In this document: in pieces, positions 10,557-22,499 of the stretch
How positions within the stretch are numbered: the first letter of the stretch is position 1
How the letters are laid out: every line of letters starts with the position of its first letter
From: Zymoseptoria tritici IPO323
Taxonomy: Eukaryota; Ascomycota; Dothideomycetes; Mycosphaerellales; Mycosphaerellaceae
DNA length: 64,000 nt
Assembly: GCF_000219625.1 (NCBI RefSeq)
Contig: NC_018214.1
Location: forward strand, 2,790,001-2,854,000
Reading direction: 5' to 3'
Position numbers and translations under genes: made by a program
Notes under the pieces: generated by a model
Database searches by the model: none
Told to the model about the DNA's origin: nothing
The model's input: the letters and a program-made list of their open reading frames with translations, nothing else

Positions 10557-11477
10557 GACGACGCTCTTATCCGATACGTTGTGCGTGGCTCTATAGTCGG
10601 AGTCTCGGAGAGGCAGGAAGCCGGAAAAAGGGGAGAAACAAGCTGGGGAGCGCCCAAGGCATGCTTAGTCATGGATTCGATGATATGGACCCAAGGGGCT
10701 GGACGACAAGACCAGAGTTCCTTTTGTCGCACATGTATTAAGGGCGCAGAAATCATCGACATACCGAAAGACACTATGACTTGGAGGAATATGGGCCGCC
10801 GTTCGTCCAGACCAAGGACTTGCTAGGCCACACGAGCGACCGAGCACTTCTCGGGAAGCCGAGTGAAACCAACGCAGCTGCTGCAACAGACATACATGTC
10901 AAACTCGGTACGAAATCTACAAGGCTCTCGAGACGGTCTACATGCACGAGGTAGCCACGTTATGCGGAAGCATGATTGGGCAACCGATCGTTTGTCACGA
11001 CAGCAAACACATACATGGAGTGTGAGGGCGCGTGAGAGGAGTTTGCGGCAAAGAGGCGCATTGGATACAAAGAGCAAGAAGTTCTAGGCTGCGCCTTGAG
11101 TCACACCGGGATCGCGCGTGTCGGACAAGGTTTGTAGCGATAGTTGAATATCGTTGTAGAGCGGAAGTTTGTTGAGGCTGCAGTAGACGAATATCGTTTC
11201 GAAGCAGAGGTTTGTCCGGGAAGTAAACGTCTTTTTTTTTGTGTCGAGTTTTCGCTTGTCGAGTTTGAGTGATGCAGAAAAGTAAGATTTCAGTTCGTCC
11301 AGGAATGCGAAGTGACCGGTGAATTGGGAAGCGTGGTCTGAGCATGGCAGTACTTTCGGAGAATTTTCGAACCCATCTCAAAAACGGAAGTCACAAGTGC
11401 CCCGTGTTGTTCCAGATGGCCAATGGACAGCGGGTAGTGTTGATTTCTCTGGCGATAAAGAAATCCAGCAGCGTCGT
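10557..11477. other. Intergenic region, nothing recognised
   Basis: Only short, overlapping frames are seen, without domains. A run of nine T is present near 11,231. The base composition is like the neighbouring genes and is not RIP-affected. Confidence 0.45.
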
Positions 11478-11677
11478 ATTACTGGCCAGGTACTAGTTCG
11501 AGCTGAATGAACCAGCGGCCGGTGAGCCCTCGAATGTCGAGGCACCAGGTGTCGGAAAAAGCGACGATTCCGTTGCGGGGCAAGATGACTCTCCGATCGA
11601 TCTCCTCGATGCGGTTGCGAATCAAAGCTGTAGTAAGAGTCAGTTCAAAGTAGGAAAAAAACAACACAATGCATGAC

Positions 11678-12061
11678 TTATGATCGTCGCCGGGTCGTAG
11701 CAAGGGTGCCGCCTTGGGTCCCGGTGTACGTGATAGCGATAACGACTTGAAGATTGTATCTGGTCAGACCTCTAGCATCGACGTCGATGGAAAGGTTCGG
11801 GCCGAGAGGAAATCTGGCTTGCAGGCGGCCGTCTATAGCGCGGGTGATGTCGACTTGAGGGGCATCCGGCTCCAAAAACCCAGTCGGGCGGGTAGCGAAG
11901 CAATCGAGTGCCGCACGTTCGAAGATGGCAGCGTCGTTATGGGGACGCGAGACCGACCGAGGCATTGCCTGAGGTTTTGCCTGAGGGATTTCCTGAGGCA
12001 CTGCTTGCACAAGGCCGAGAAGCCAGACAAGCAGCGTGATGAAGGAGGACGAAGAGAGCAT
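11678..12061 (-). CDS. Putative small secreted protein, last gene before the repeats
   Basis: The frame is 127 aa from the ATG at 12061. An in-frame TTG lies further upstream but the ATG starts directly with a signal peptide (MLSSSSFITLLVWLLGLVQA). The mature part begins with a Pro/Gln-rich repeat (PQEIPQAKPQAMP), then a segment with DCFATRPTGFLEPDAPQVDI. I do not recognise a family. A second minus-strand frame (11479-11703) with a protein-like C-terminus (CLDIRGLTGRWFIQLELVPG) follows after a good acceptor (TTACTACAG near 11,625), but I found no donor that joins it in phase. Either the gene ends at 11678 or a frameshift separates the parts. A TATA box lies about 100 bases upstream. Confidence 0.5.
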   Translation of the reverse strand: MLSSSSFITLLVWLLGLVQAVPQEIPQAKPQAMPRSVSRPHNDAAIFERAALDCFATRPTGFLEPDAPQVDITRAIDGRLQARFPLGPNLSIDVDARGLTRYNLQVVIAITYTGTQGGTLATTRRRS

Positions 12062-12160
12062 CTCGGATGACGATTTTTGCGAACGCTGAGAGCTGATGAT
12101 TGATCTTTGCAATGGGAGAAGAGTGTGTGATCTGCTTTGCGACAATGGGAGAATCTAGCT

Positions 12161-12170
12161 TCTTATATAC
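12161..12170 (-). promoter_or_regulatory. TATA box of the second secreted protein gene
   Basis: On the minus strand the sequence reads GTATATAAGA, about 100 bases upstream of the ATG at 12061. This is a strong TATA match. The first repeat begins about 100 bases further upstream, at 12,273, so the promoter of this gene directly borders repeat DNA. Confidence 0.55.
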
Positions 12171-12272
12171 CGCTGTCAACCACCGCTTGACCGTTGGTAG
12201 CACCGCCATTCATGTGATGACCACGGCTCGAGTGTAACTTCAATTATGAATGATGTCGTGACCTTGTCCTTA

Positions 12273-15222
12273 TGATCAAAAAGCGGAAAAAAAGAATAAT
12301 ACTAATTATAAGGGCGAAGGCCCTTAAGCTATATAGACTAACTAAAACGAGCGAGTTATGTAATAATAACGAGCCCTTAAGTAAAACGATGCCTAAGGCT
12401 TTAAGGGTTTAAGTAAACCTAAGCGAGGTTTTTAGTATTTTTAAATATCCTCCCCTTTAGTAAATACGTAACCTTAAGCGTTCGTAACAACCTTAAGTAA
12501 AGGCTTAAGTTATATACTAATGCTCTTAAGTAGGTGTACGTAATCTCGAATAAACGAGCGTAATCTAGAAGTTCCGTAAAGCTCGGAAGGTAAGGGTTTA
12601 AGTATAATCGTCTAGCTAATTCTAGTAGGTAAATAATCTAATTTACGTACTATTATAAGCCTTAAGCTAGTAACTACTAATACGTAGTTAAATGTACTAG
12701 TAGGTCGCTCCTCTAAGGGTATAAAAGCGACTACGTTCTTCTTTTTAAACCCTCTCTTATTTATTAACTTCTATAATCCTTTCCTTCCCTTTCCCTTAGA
12801 CCTTTATATAGTCTACGATTACTATACCTTATAATAATATACTATACCTTAAGTAAGAGTCGCTATAGTAAAGAGTAACGAAGATAAGCGTAAGAAAGAT
12901 AATAAAAGTAAGGACGATAAGGTCGATAAGTAGCTACGCCGGTCTCCTCGTAAGCTAGCTTCTAAGTTCCCTTCTAAGAAGGCTATTTAGGATACTATCG
13001 GTATTATTAAGCGTAGATACTTAGATATAAGAATATTAACCTAAGCCTTTAGCTTAGTCTTAAGTAGTAAGAAGTAGTCGTTACGCGCTACTACTACCTA
13101 AGAGTTAATAAATAAGTTCGCCTTAAGGAAACTCTTCGTCTAGCCTAATATTATATCTCGGCGCGACCGTATAGAGTATACTAAGTTTAGATACGAGCGA
13201 GCTACCGGCTATAAGTCGGCTTATAACGCTTAGCGTAATAGGCTCGACATCTCTACCTTAAGCCTTAGGTCTAAGCTACTAGGTATACGCGCCCCTATAA
13301 GTAATAATTATAAAATTCCTTAGCGTAATCCTTAGCTCGCGAACTAAGAACAGGGCTTAAGGAATCGTACTACTACTTAAGGATAGGATCCTACGATACC
13401 TCGTAACGTACTTAATCGATCTCCCGATCTTCGTAGCTTATACCCTAAGCTAGATCGCTTCGACTCTTAAGGAAATATTAATAGTACCGCTATATACGCC
13501 TCTATTAGCGCTCGACTTAAAGCTCTTTTTACTCCTAATCTAGCCTCTAACCGTATCGCGGTTATATATATAGAGATAAGGGAAGTAATATATTACTTAA
13601 TTATAGTATCGAATATACCTATTAAGTATCTTTAGTAATTCCTAGCTACCTTTACGATCTCTTAACTTAATACCTTAATTAATAGACTTTAAGCGTTCTC
13701 GCTAGGCGATCTATATAGCTTAGACTAGCGCGAATCGGACAGTTACCTTATTAGGGCCTATAAGTAATAGCGCTTAGTTTCTCTCTTTACTTAAGCTCTT
13801 AGTAGTAGTCCTTAAGAAGGTAACTACGGCTACGAGTCCGGTAAGCGTAAAGCTAGCCCCTTTAAGTTATACTATAGTAGCGGAGGCTATTTTAGCTACT
13901 ATACTAACTATAGCTATACTAATTACTACGAGAAATGTTTAGTTAGTAACTCTAAACTCTAGGGAAAGACTAGAACTAAGAAGAGGAACCTAAAGGCTAA
14001 GAAAGGTAATAACGATACGGAGGATAAGTAGGTAGACTTTAAGGAAGAAGTCTTAATTCCGCTCCTAGAGGAGCCTATCTAAGTACCTTTAAGCCCGCCG
14101 CCTTCTAGTCCTAGACTATTCGATTCTAGACCGGGTAGGGTTACTTAGCTACTTAACCCCTTCCTTACTAGTTAGACAAATCTCGCTAATATAGAGGACA
14201 TTAACTTAATAGCTATTATAGCTCGTTCTTCTAACTTAAGGGGTCCCTTATCTACTCGTAAGGAAATAGATACTACTTCTTCGTAGCTAGAGCGTTCTTA
14301 CTTAGATCCTTTAAGGGGATTTAGGAGATCTCTAGGTACTAGGCCTTTATCCTTCTAGCTTCCCGAAAACTATACCTAAGGAATACCCTTAATCCTAGAT
14401 AATAGGGTCCGCCGCGATAACCCTTAAGCGGTACGTACGATCCGTCCGGCTAATATACCTTTACTCTTTTATATAGGGTAATAAGGCCCTTCTCTAACGC
14501 CTTCTCGGCCGGCACCCTATCTCTTTACTACGGGTAATTATTAAGGTACTTAAGCGCTAGTATTCTCGGGTCTAAGTAATCGCCGTAGCCCGCCTCCTAG
14601 GCTAAGTACTATACCTACTTCTATTTAAGCTCTAGTTTAGAACGTACTAGCCCTAGCTTAGACCTATTAATCTTTAAGCCTACCGTTCTTTAATATAGCG
14701 GAAGATTTCGTAGATCTAATATATAAAGGAGAGAGGCTCTTATATACTATCGATTAGACCTTAATCCTAGTAAAGATAGGATTACTTAAGGACTATAACC
14801 TAATCCTAACCTTCTCCGGCCGCCTTATATATAAGCTAGTACTCCCCTTAAGTAGTTTCGCTACCTAGGGGAACCTATTCGTTAGTACGGCTCCTTAGGC
14901 TAATAATAGGCGTTAAGCGTATCTTATAGAGGGCCTAATAGTCCCTTAAGGGAGTTAACGTACTCGAGTATATATAGAGTATATTCGGTAGCTTTAGAAT
15001 AACCGCTTTAATAAGCGTTACTCTATATATTAAGTCGTCTAGATAGCTCTTTTAAGAGCTTAAGTACGTCTTAAGGCTAATTAAGGTATTACTCCTTAGA
15101 TACTATACTTATAGGCGGTAATATCGGCCCTTAAGACGTAGCTTATAACCTAGAAGGAAGAGAATACTAAGTAGGCTAAGAAGGGTTAATTCGAGTCTAA
15201 GTAGGATTAGTAGAAAATTCGC
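12273..15222 (+). mobile_element. Unclassified repeat element L, copy 1, RIP-saturated
   Basis: The element starts abruptly at TGATCAAAAAGCGG and has a second copy of its first 570 bases or so at 36,742-37,310. The leader (12,273-12,860) ends with a TATA-like TATAAAAGCGAC near 12,720 and a pyrimidine-rich stretch. From about 12,865 to 15,200 one plus-strand frame is readable through many TAG/TAA codons. It starts Lys/Asp-rich (KDNKSKDDKVDK), continues with basic and Ser/Pro-rich parts, and resembles a structural or gag-like protein, but I recognise no domain. CA and TG dinucleotides are almost absent, as expected from saturated RIP. The right end is cut by telomere repeats. The leader could be an LTR, but no matching second end is seen in this copy. 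Confidence 0.5.
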
Positions 15223-15240
15223 TTAGGGTTAGGGTTAGGG
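15223..15240 (+). repeat. Interstitial telomere repeat, three TTAGGG units
   Basis: Three perfect TTAGGG units followed by an extra G stand at the junction between element L and the 3' end of LINE copy 1. TTAGGG is the telomere repeat of most filamentous fungi. Its plus-strand orientation implies a chromosome end to the right. Confidence 0.85.
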
Positions 15241-17912
15241 GTTTATTATACTTATTTATATAGGCTAGTCTACCTTTATACCTAATCTAAACTAAAGCCC
15301 TATCTAAGCCCTTACTACCGACTCTTTTAGCTGTCTTTAGAGGGGAGGAGATAGACCTACGCTCCTACGTAAAGCGCCTCGCGATGTACGGTACTATAGC
15401 TACTCCTAGCCTAACTACGTTTTACGGTGTCCTTTTAACTATCTCCCGAGTTAACTAAACTACTAAAAAGAGAGACTACCGATAGGCTAATCTATATCCT
15501 AATATAAAATATTGCTCCGGTAATCGCTTACTGTCTATCGTACCTTAGGTTTCTAAACCTCCTAAGTAACGGACGAGGTATACGTCTCCTTATCCGCCCG
15601 AAACTATAACCCCGTCTCGTTAAGGAGGAATATCCCGCTTTAAGACCGTCCGGTAGAGCTCTATCCTCCCTCTGTCCGGTATATCTACTATCGGAGATAT
15701 TCGATTCCGATCGAGCTGCTTATATACTAGTCTATAAGTACTTCCCGAACGGTTTAGGGAGAGCCGTCTTCCCTTCGGCTAGAATTCCTCCTCTAGCGAT
15801 CGTCGTCGTCTACTCCTCTCCCCTACTACGCTATCGCCTTCGTATTCCTTTAAGCCTCCTACTACTCTATAGAGGTACTAGTTTTCTTCCTCCCGCTCCC
15901 CGGCTTTAAGAGGAAGTAGCCGTAGATCTAGGGTATACGCCTTATATCTACTGCTAGGCCTTCCGGATAGAGTTAATTATCCGGTACAGAGCTAGTCCGG
16001 GCCTTACTAGTCGCCTACGTCTCCTACGTCGTAGCGTAGCCTTTTAACGTCCTACCGATCGGACGCCTACTTTTATCTTGAGGAAAGAGACTCCTTTTCG
16101 ATAGAGTAAACGCCTAATTTATCCTTAAGGGATAATCTCTACTTTTACGTTCCGGGTCGATAGAGCTACTTTACGTCCTACCTATCGGACGGAGCTACTT
16201 TACGTCCTACCTATCGGACGGAGCTACTTTACGTCCTACTTATCGGACCGAGCCTTTTAACGTCCTACTTATCGGACTGAGCCACTTTGCGTCCTACCTA
16301 TCGGACCGAGCCTTTTAACGTCCTACTTAGGATAGTATATACTAGGTCTATACCGCCGCTTCCTCCGCTTCCTCCTTCGTAGCTTCCTCCTTTATAATCT
16401 TCGTCGAGATTCGCTCGAGGATCTCGTTAGCTCGCTTCTAGTATCCTATATTTAGAAGGAAGTCTACCTCGGTAAACTTCGTATTTATAGTACCTATTTT
16501 CTTATATATCTTCTACTTCGCCCGTTGTTCCTTCTTCGAGAGCTAGCTCGTCCTATTTTCCTAGTAGTAAGTCTCGTATCCTTAGATAAATTTACTTATA
16601 TAGACGTAGAAACTATAGGTATAGAAGGTTCTACGCCGATACTAGAGGAAGCGCTTCTAGAAGGACCGCGGCGCCTTTAAAAAGTAATCGGCTCCTTATA
16701 AGTCCCGCTTTAGGCGGCTTTCTTCCGGTATAATCCGGGTTAGGCTCTACTTCTTAGCCTCTTCGGCTATATCTTCCTCTCTCTCTTAGCGTAGGAACCG
16801 CTAGATAGAACGGCGGTCTTCGCTAAGGCTTCGGTCGCGAGGCTAGGACTCGGGTATCTTACGGTACTTCTTATAGAGCTTGTCCTCTATTAAGCGCCGG
16901 AAGAACGCTTTAGGTTTCTAGATTAGTAATCCTAACTTCCGTAGCGGACTTTCTTCTAGAGCGTACTTCTTTACGACCTAAAAGCTAGTTTTTAGTACTT
17001 TAAATCGCGAGGGTAGGGTAGAGATTCCTAAGAGATTACGAGTAAAGTAAGGGTTAGAAGTATAACCCGAGATCTACTTTATTAGCTTCGTAACGTCCTT
17101 AGTCGTCTTATCCTAGAACTTAGGAGAGTCCTTAGTAAACGCCGCGAGGAGAGGCGCGCTATACTTAAACATTAGTACGAGATACTACCGATAGACTTAT
17201 AGGTAATACGCGAAGCCCTAACCGTCCGCGTCGAGGGTTAGGAAGTCGCTTCGTTTCCCGGCCTATTCGAGCCGGCTCTTAAGGTACCTCCTTAAGTTAA
17301 TCCCTCGCGCTGTTACGGGAAATCCGAGGTAGGTATATACCTCTCTCCTCGGTACCTCTATACTAAAGAGGTAGATCGCCTCCTATAAAGACGCCGGAGC
17401 TAGATAGCCGTATTTTTTAATATTTAGGGCGATACAGTTAGTAGAGGACTAGCGCTCGAGGATCTAGATTAGTATACGTACCTCGTCTAAGTCGCTAGCG
17501 AGGAGAATACTATTATCGGTAAAGAATAGCGCGCGAGGAATTAGCGGCGCTGCGGGTATTACGTCGGAAGAGCCGGCTAGGGTAAGTATCCTAGGTCGAT
17601 TTAAGTCCTCGAATAAGCTATCGATAAAGATATTAAATAGATAGGGCGAGAGGGGTAAGCCCTATAGAACTCCCCTCGTCCGCGGAAACTACTAAGAAGC
17701 CGTATAATCCGAAACGATAAAGGACTAGACGTCGAAAAAGTAGAGGCTCGTAATTAGAGCTAGTATATTCTCCGGATATCTCCGCCGGCGTAGAACGTCC
17801 GCGAGTAGTATATAATCTACAACGTTAAAGGCAGCTTAAAAATCGAGGAATACGGCGTATATAATCCGGCTTAATTCGAGGAGGGCGTAGACGACCGCGG
17901 CGTTTATTATAG
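15241..17912 (-). mobile_element. Telomere-tailed non-LTR retrotransposon, copy 1 (5'-truncated, RIP-saturated)
   Basis: This copy keeps about 2.67 kb of the 3' part. Read on the minus strand, it contains the reverse transcriptase core, recognisable by comparison with the other copies: the catalytic-site region near 17,500-17,530 and the LSPYLFNIF region near 17,630-17,665. After that come a conserved basic C-terminal domain and a 28-bp tandem repeat (about 16,163-16,325) in the 3' part. It ends with telomere repeats at 15,223. The 5' end is lost exactly where the telomere tail of copy 2 begins. Practically every CA/TG has become TA, so no long frame survives. Confidence 0.8.
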
Positions 17913-17930
17913 TAGGGTTAGGGTTAGGGG
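17913..17930 (+). repeat. Interstitial telomere repeat between LINE copies 1 and 2
   Basis: TAGGGTTAGGGTTAGGGG (nearly three units) separates the truncated 5' end of copy 1 from the 3' end of copy 2. It is the same junction structure as at 15,223, 41,214 and 45,272. Confidence 0.85.
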
Positions 17931-18599
17931 TTCATTGTACTTGTTTATATAGGCTAGTCTACCTTTGCACCTGATCTGAACTGAAGCCCTATCCAAGCCC
18001 TTGCTCCCAGCTCTTTTGGCCGTCTTTAGAGGGGAGGAAACAGACCTACGCTCCTACGTAAAGCGCCTCGCGATGCACGGCACCGTAGCTACTCCTAGCC
18101 TAACTACGTTTTACGGTGTCCTTTTTACTATCTCCCGAGTTGACCAACCGCTAAAAAGAGAGACTACCGATAGGCTAATCCGCATCTTAACGTACAATAT
18201 CGCTCCGGCAATCGCTTACCGTCTATCGTACCTTAGGTTTCTAAACCTCCCAGGTAACGGACGAGGTGTGCGTCTCCTTATCCGCCCGAAACTGTAACCC
18301 CGTCTCGTTAAGGGGGAACATCCCGCTTTAAGACCGTCCGGTAGAGCTCTGTCCTCCCTCCGTCTAGCGTATCTACTGTCGGAGATATTCGATTCTAATC
18401 GAGCCGCTTGTACACTAGTCTACAAGTACTTCCCGAACAGTTTGGGGAGTGCCGTCTTCCCTTCGGCTAGAATTCCTCCTCTAGCGATCGTCGTCGTCTA
18501 CTCCTCTCCCCTACTACGCCGTCGCCTTCGCATTCCTCTAAGCCTCCTACTGCTCTGTAGAGGTACTAGTTTTCTTCCTCCCGCTCCCCGGCTTTAAGA

Positions 18600-21500
18600 G
18601 GAAGCAGCCGTAGATCTAGGGTACACGCCTTACATCTATTACTAGGCCTTCTAGATAGAGTTAATTATCTAGTGTAGAGCTAGTCCGGGCCTCGCTAGTC
18701 GCCTACGTCTCCTACGTCGCAGCGCAGCCTTTTAACGTCCTACCGATCGGACGCCTACTTTTATCTTAAGGGAAGAGACTCCTTTTCGATAAGGTAAACG
18801 CCTAATTTATCCTTAAGGGATGATCTCCGCTTTTGCGTCCTAGGTCAATAGAGCTACTTTACGTCCTACCTATCGGACGGAGCCTTTTTATATCCTACTT
18901 ATCGGACCGAGCTACTTTACATCCTACCTATCGGACAGAGCCTTTTTACGTCCTACTTATCGGACTAAGCTACTTTACGTCCTACCTATCGGACAGAGCT
19001 ACTTTATGTCCTACCCATTAGACGGAGCCTTTTAACGTCCTACTTAGGATAGTGTGTACTAGGTCTGTGCCGCTGCTTCCTCCGCTTCCTCCTTTGTAGC
19101 TTCCTCCTTCGTAATCTTCGTCGAGATTTGCTCGAGGATCTTGTTAGCTCGCTCCTAGCATCCTATATTTAGAAGGAAGTCTACCTCGGTAAACTTCGTA
19201 TTCGTAGTGCCTATTTTCTTATGCATCTTCTGCTTCGCCCGTCGTTCCTTCCTTAAGAGCTAGCTCGTCCTATTTTCCCAGTAGCAAGTCTCGTATCCTT
19301 AGATAAATTTGCTTATATAGACGTAGAAACTATAGGTATAGAAGGTTCTACGCCGATACTAGAGGAAGCGCTTCTAGAAGGACTGCAGCGCCTTTAAAAA
19401 GTAATCGGCTCCTCGTAAGTCCCGCTTTAGGCGGCTTTCTCCCGGTATAATCCGGGTTAGGCTCCACTTCTTAGCCTCTTTAGCTATATCTTCCTCTCTC
19501 TCCTAGCGTAGGAACCGCTAGATAGAACGGCGGTCTTTGCTAAGGCTTCGGTCGCGAGGCTAGGACTCGGGTATCTTACGGTACTTCTCGTAGAGCTTGT
19601 CCTCTATTAAGCGCCGGAAGAACGCTTTAGGTTTCTAGATTAGTAATCCTAACTTCTATAGCAGACTTTCTTCCGGAGCGTGCTTCTTTATAACCTAAAA
19701 GCTAGTTTTTAGTGCCTTAAATCGCGAGGGTAGGGCGGAGATTCCTAGGAGATTGCGAGTAAAGTAAGGGTTAGAAGCATAACCCGAGATCCACTTCGTT
19801 AGCTTCGCAACGTCCTTAGTCGTCTCGTCCTAGAACTTAGGAGAGTCCTTAGCAAACGCCGCGAGGAGAGGCGCGCTATACTCGAACATTAGTGCGAGAT
19901 ACTACCGATAGACTCGTAGGCGATGCGCGAAGCCCTAACTATCTATGTTAAGGGTTAGGAAGTCGCTTTGTTTCCCGGCCTATTCGAGCCGGCTCTTAAG
20001 GTGCCTCCTTAAGTTAATCCCTCGCGCCGTTACGGGAAATCCGAGGTAGGTATATACCTCTCTCCTTAGTACCTCTATACTAAAGAGGTAGATTGCCTCC
20101 TACGAAGACGCCGGCGCTAGATAGGCGCATTTTTTAATGTTTAGGGCAATGCAGTTAGCGGAGGACTAGCGCTCGAGGATCTAGATTAGTACACGCACCT
20201 TGTCCAAGTCGGTAGCGAGGAGAACACTATTATTAGCAAAGAACAGCGCGCAAGGAATCGGCGGCGCCGCAGGCATTACGTCGGAAGAGCCGGCTAGGGC
20301 GAGTGTCCTAGGTCGATTTAAGTCCTCGAGCAAGCTATTAATAAAGATGTTAAATAGATAGGGCGAGAGGGGTAAGCCCTATAGAACTCCCCTTATCCGT
20401 AGAAACTACCGAGAAGCCGTACAATCCGAAACGATAAAGGACTAGACGTCGAAAAAGCAGAGGCTCGTAATTAGAGCTAGCATATTCTCCGAACATCTCC
20501 GCCGGCGTAGAACGTCCGCGAGCAGTACATTATCTACGACGTTAAAGGCAGCTTAAAAATCGAGGAACATAGCGTGTATAATCTAGCTCGATTCAAGGAG
20601 GGCATAGACGACCGCGGCGTTCGTTATAGTAGAGTAGTAACTTCGAAATCCCGCCTAGTTAGGATGCATCCTCGCCTATATCCTATTATTAAAGCGCTAG
20701 AGGAGCAGGCGCTTAAAGACCTTTCGAAATATCGTTACTAGCGAGATCGGACGAACGTTGTTAGCGTCCTTCGCTAGCATCGTACTATCCTCCTATCGGG
20801 TCTTATCCTTAACAACCAGACAGACGACAGTTTCGTTCTAGCTCTACGGCGTCTTACTATTCCGGAGATAGGAATTGTAGAGGGCGGCTAGGATCTAGAG
20901 GAAGCTCGTCGTCGCGAGGGTTTTTATAAGACGGATGTGTACCCTATCGTTTCCGTAGGCCTTCGTAGCATCCTAGTAGGTAAGCTCCTATATTATCTCG
21001 TCGATCGAGAAGGAGAGCGAGGCGGATCGATCGTCGATAGGAAACATCTCCTATACTAGGAGGGTCGCTATTAAGACGAATCGACCGGCAAATCCCTCCG
21101 TTACCTCGTCGATTGCTATCATTCCTCTCGCCTTCCCTACCGGGGTCGGCACTAGCGGTATGTTCTCGTTCGCGCGGCGCTGCACTCTCTTATAGAGACG
21201 GACCGTCTCGAGCGTCCCGCTATCGGCGTCCGGATTCGGCTTCGCCATCGCCTTAAGACGCTAGTCCTTCTTCTTCTTGCTACGGCGGCGTAGCCGCTTT
21301 AGCTTGTAAGTAGCGTTGTTATTATCCTTAGCTCGCTTTCGCTTTAGGTCTGTTATCGCCTTTCGAGGCCCGTCGTTCTTCTCTCTACCTCTATTCTTCT
21401 TCTCTCTGCCTCTATCCTTCTTCTCTCCGTCTCTATTCTTCTTCTCTCCGCCTCTATTACTTATATCCTCCGCCTTTCGTCTACCCGGAGGACGATTTCG

Positions 21501-22450
21501 ACAACGCGCAGAGGCGAGTCCTAGCACGGCTTCGCTTACCTGCTAGCAGAGCGACACGATTTCCGCATTCCGCTTATCTACATCGGCGCTTATATAGTAC
21601 AGATACCGTCGATGCCGCGCCCTTCTCTCCTAGCTATAGCAGAGCGCCTGCGCTGTATCGTCGTTGTTTAGCCGGCTTATCGCATAGCGTCGAAGTTAAT
21701 ACGGCACAGCTAATCTACCCGGAGTACCCGTAGTCGGGTCTAGCTAGAGGTAGAGCTAGTAGACATAGTCGGTATTTATCTTCTCCGTCGGTCGTAGTAG
21801 AGCTAGCGTTGCATGCGGCAGCGTCCGGCGGACAAAGCAGTAGTTAGTTGTTAGTTGTTTCTTACATATAGCGTCCGCAATCGTGATCGGCTCCTAGATC
21901 GGCATTAGATAGGTTATCGCGGAGTCCTCGATCTATCGCGAGACAACCTTCTGTCTTGGAAGCGGCGACGCCTTCCTGCTCTAGAGAGACATCTTACTAA
22001 AGCAGACGTTAATATCTCCAAGAACAACATCCGAGCCGGCAACCGCCTCGAGCGTAGACCGGACCTTATCCGGCTTCCGCTTAGGGGGAAAGTAGACTCC
22101 GCTAATCGTTCCCCAGTCCGTCGGCAGGGTTATAGCATCCATCCTAATAATCTGCGCCTCGCTAGTGAGCCAACTTCGCGCGCGTACCGTCCCTATTACT
22201 AGAATCCTATAGCCTAAGCAACCCTTTCTCGGCACCGTATCGGGCTTTACTATGGTCGCAATTACGTAGTAATCCGCTCGGCGCTTCTTATGCTCGACGA
22301 ACTAGGTCTCGACGATAAAGAGGTAGTCGAGGACGTCGTCGTTAATTAGCGCTGCTAGGATCGGCTACCTATTATCCCCTAAGCCCCGGATGTTAATACA
22401 TCTAATCCTAGCATTCCTCCTAGTCTCGCGACCCGCGAGAGGACTCGCCT
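18600..22450 (-). pseudogene. LINE ORF2 of copy 2: APE endonuclease and reverse transcriptase, RIP-interrupted
   Basis: From the N-terminus the minus frame shows an endonuclease-exonuclease-phosphatase domain around 22,235-21,990 (ISGVYFPPKRKPDKV and VVLGDINVCF). A charged linker of seven-residue repeats (EKKDRGR type, 21,350-21,460) follows. Next comes the reverse transcriptase, with the LSPYLFNIFIDSL motif near 20,350-20,385 and the active-site segment near 20,225-20,250. In the less damaged copies the active site reads FADNS, where the family has an Asp-Asp pair; Asp to Asn is a TG-to-TA change. A basic domain with KYRKIPESWPRD follows. The pieces at 22,235, 21,527 and 21,248 share one frame. 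Many TAG codons interrupt it, so it is non-functional. Confidence 0.75.
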
Positions 22451-22499
22451 CCCCCGGATGCCTCTCGACTCTCTCTCTTAGAGGATGCTCCTCGAGTCT

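Noticed and set aside
10347..10826. Plus-strand frame of 159 codons
   Set aside because: No ATG start with good context, no motif, and it overlaps the weak minus-strand candidate.
18833..19021. Plus-strand frames with repeated SYLSDRA-type residues in the LINE 3' part
   Set aside because: They are translations of the 28-bp minisatellite on the non-coding strand, not genes.
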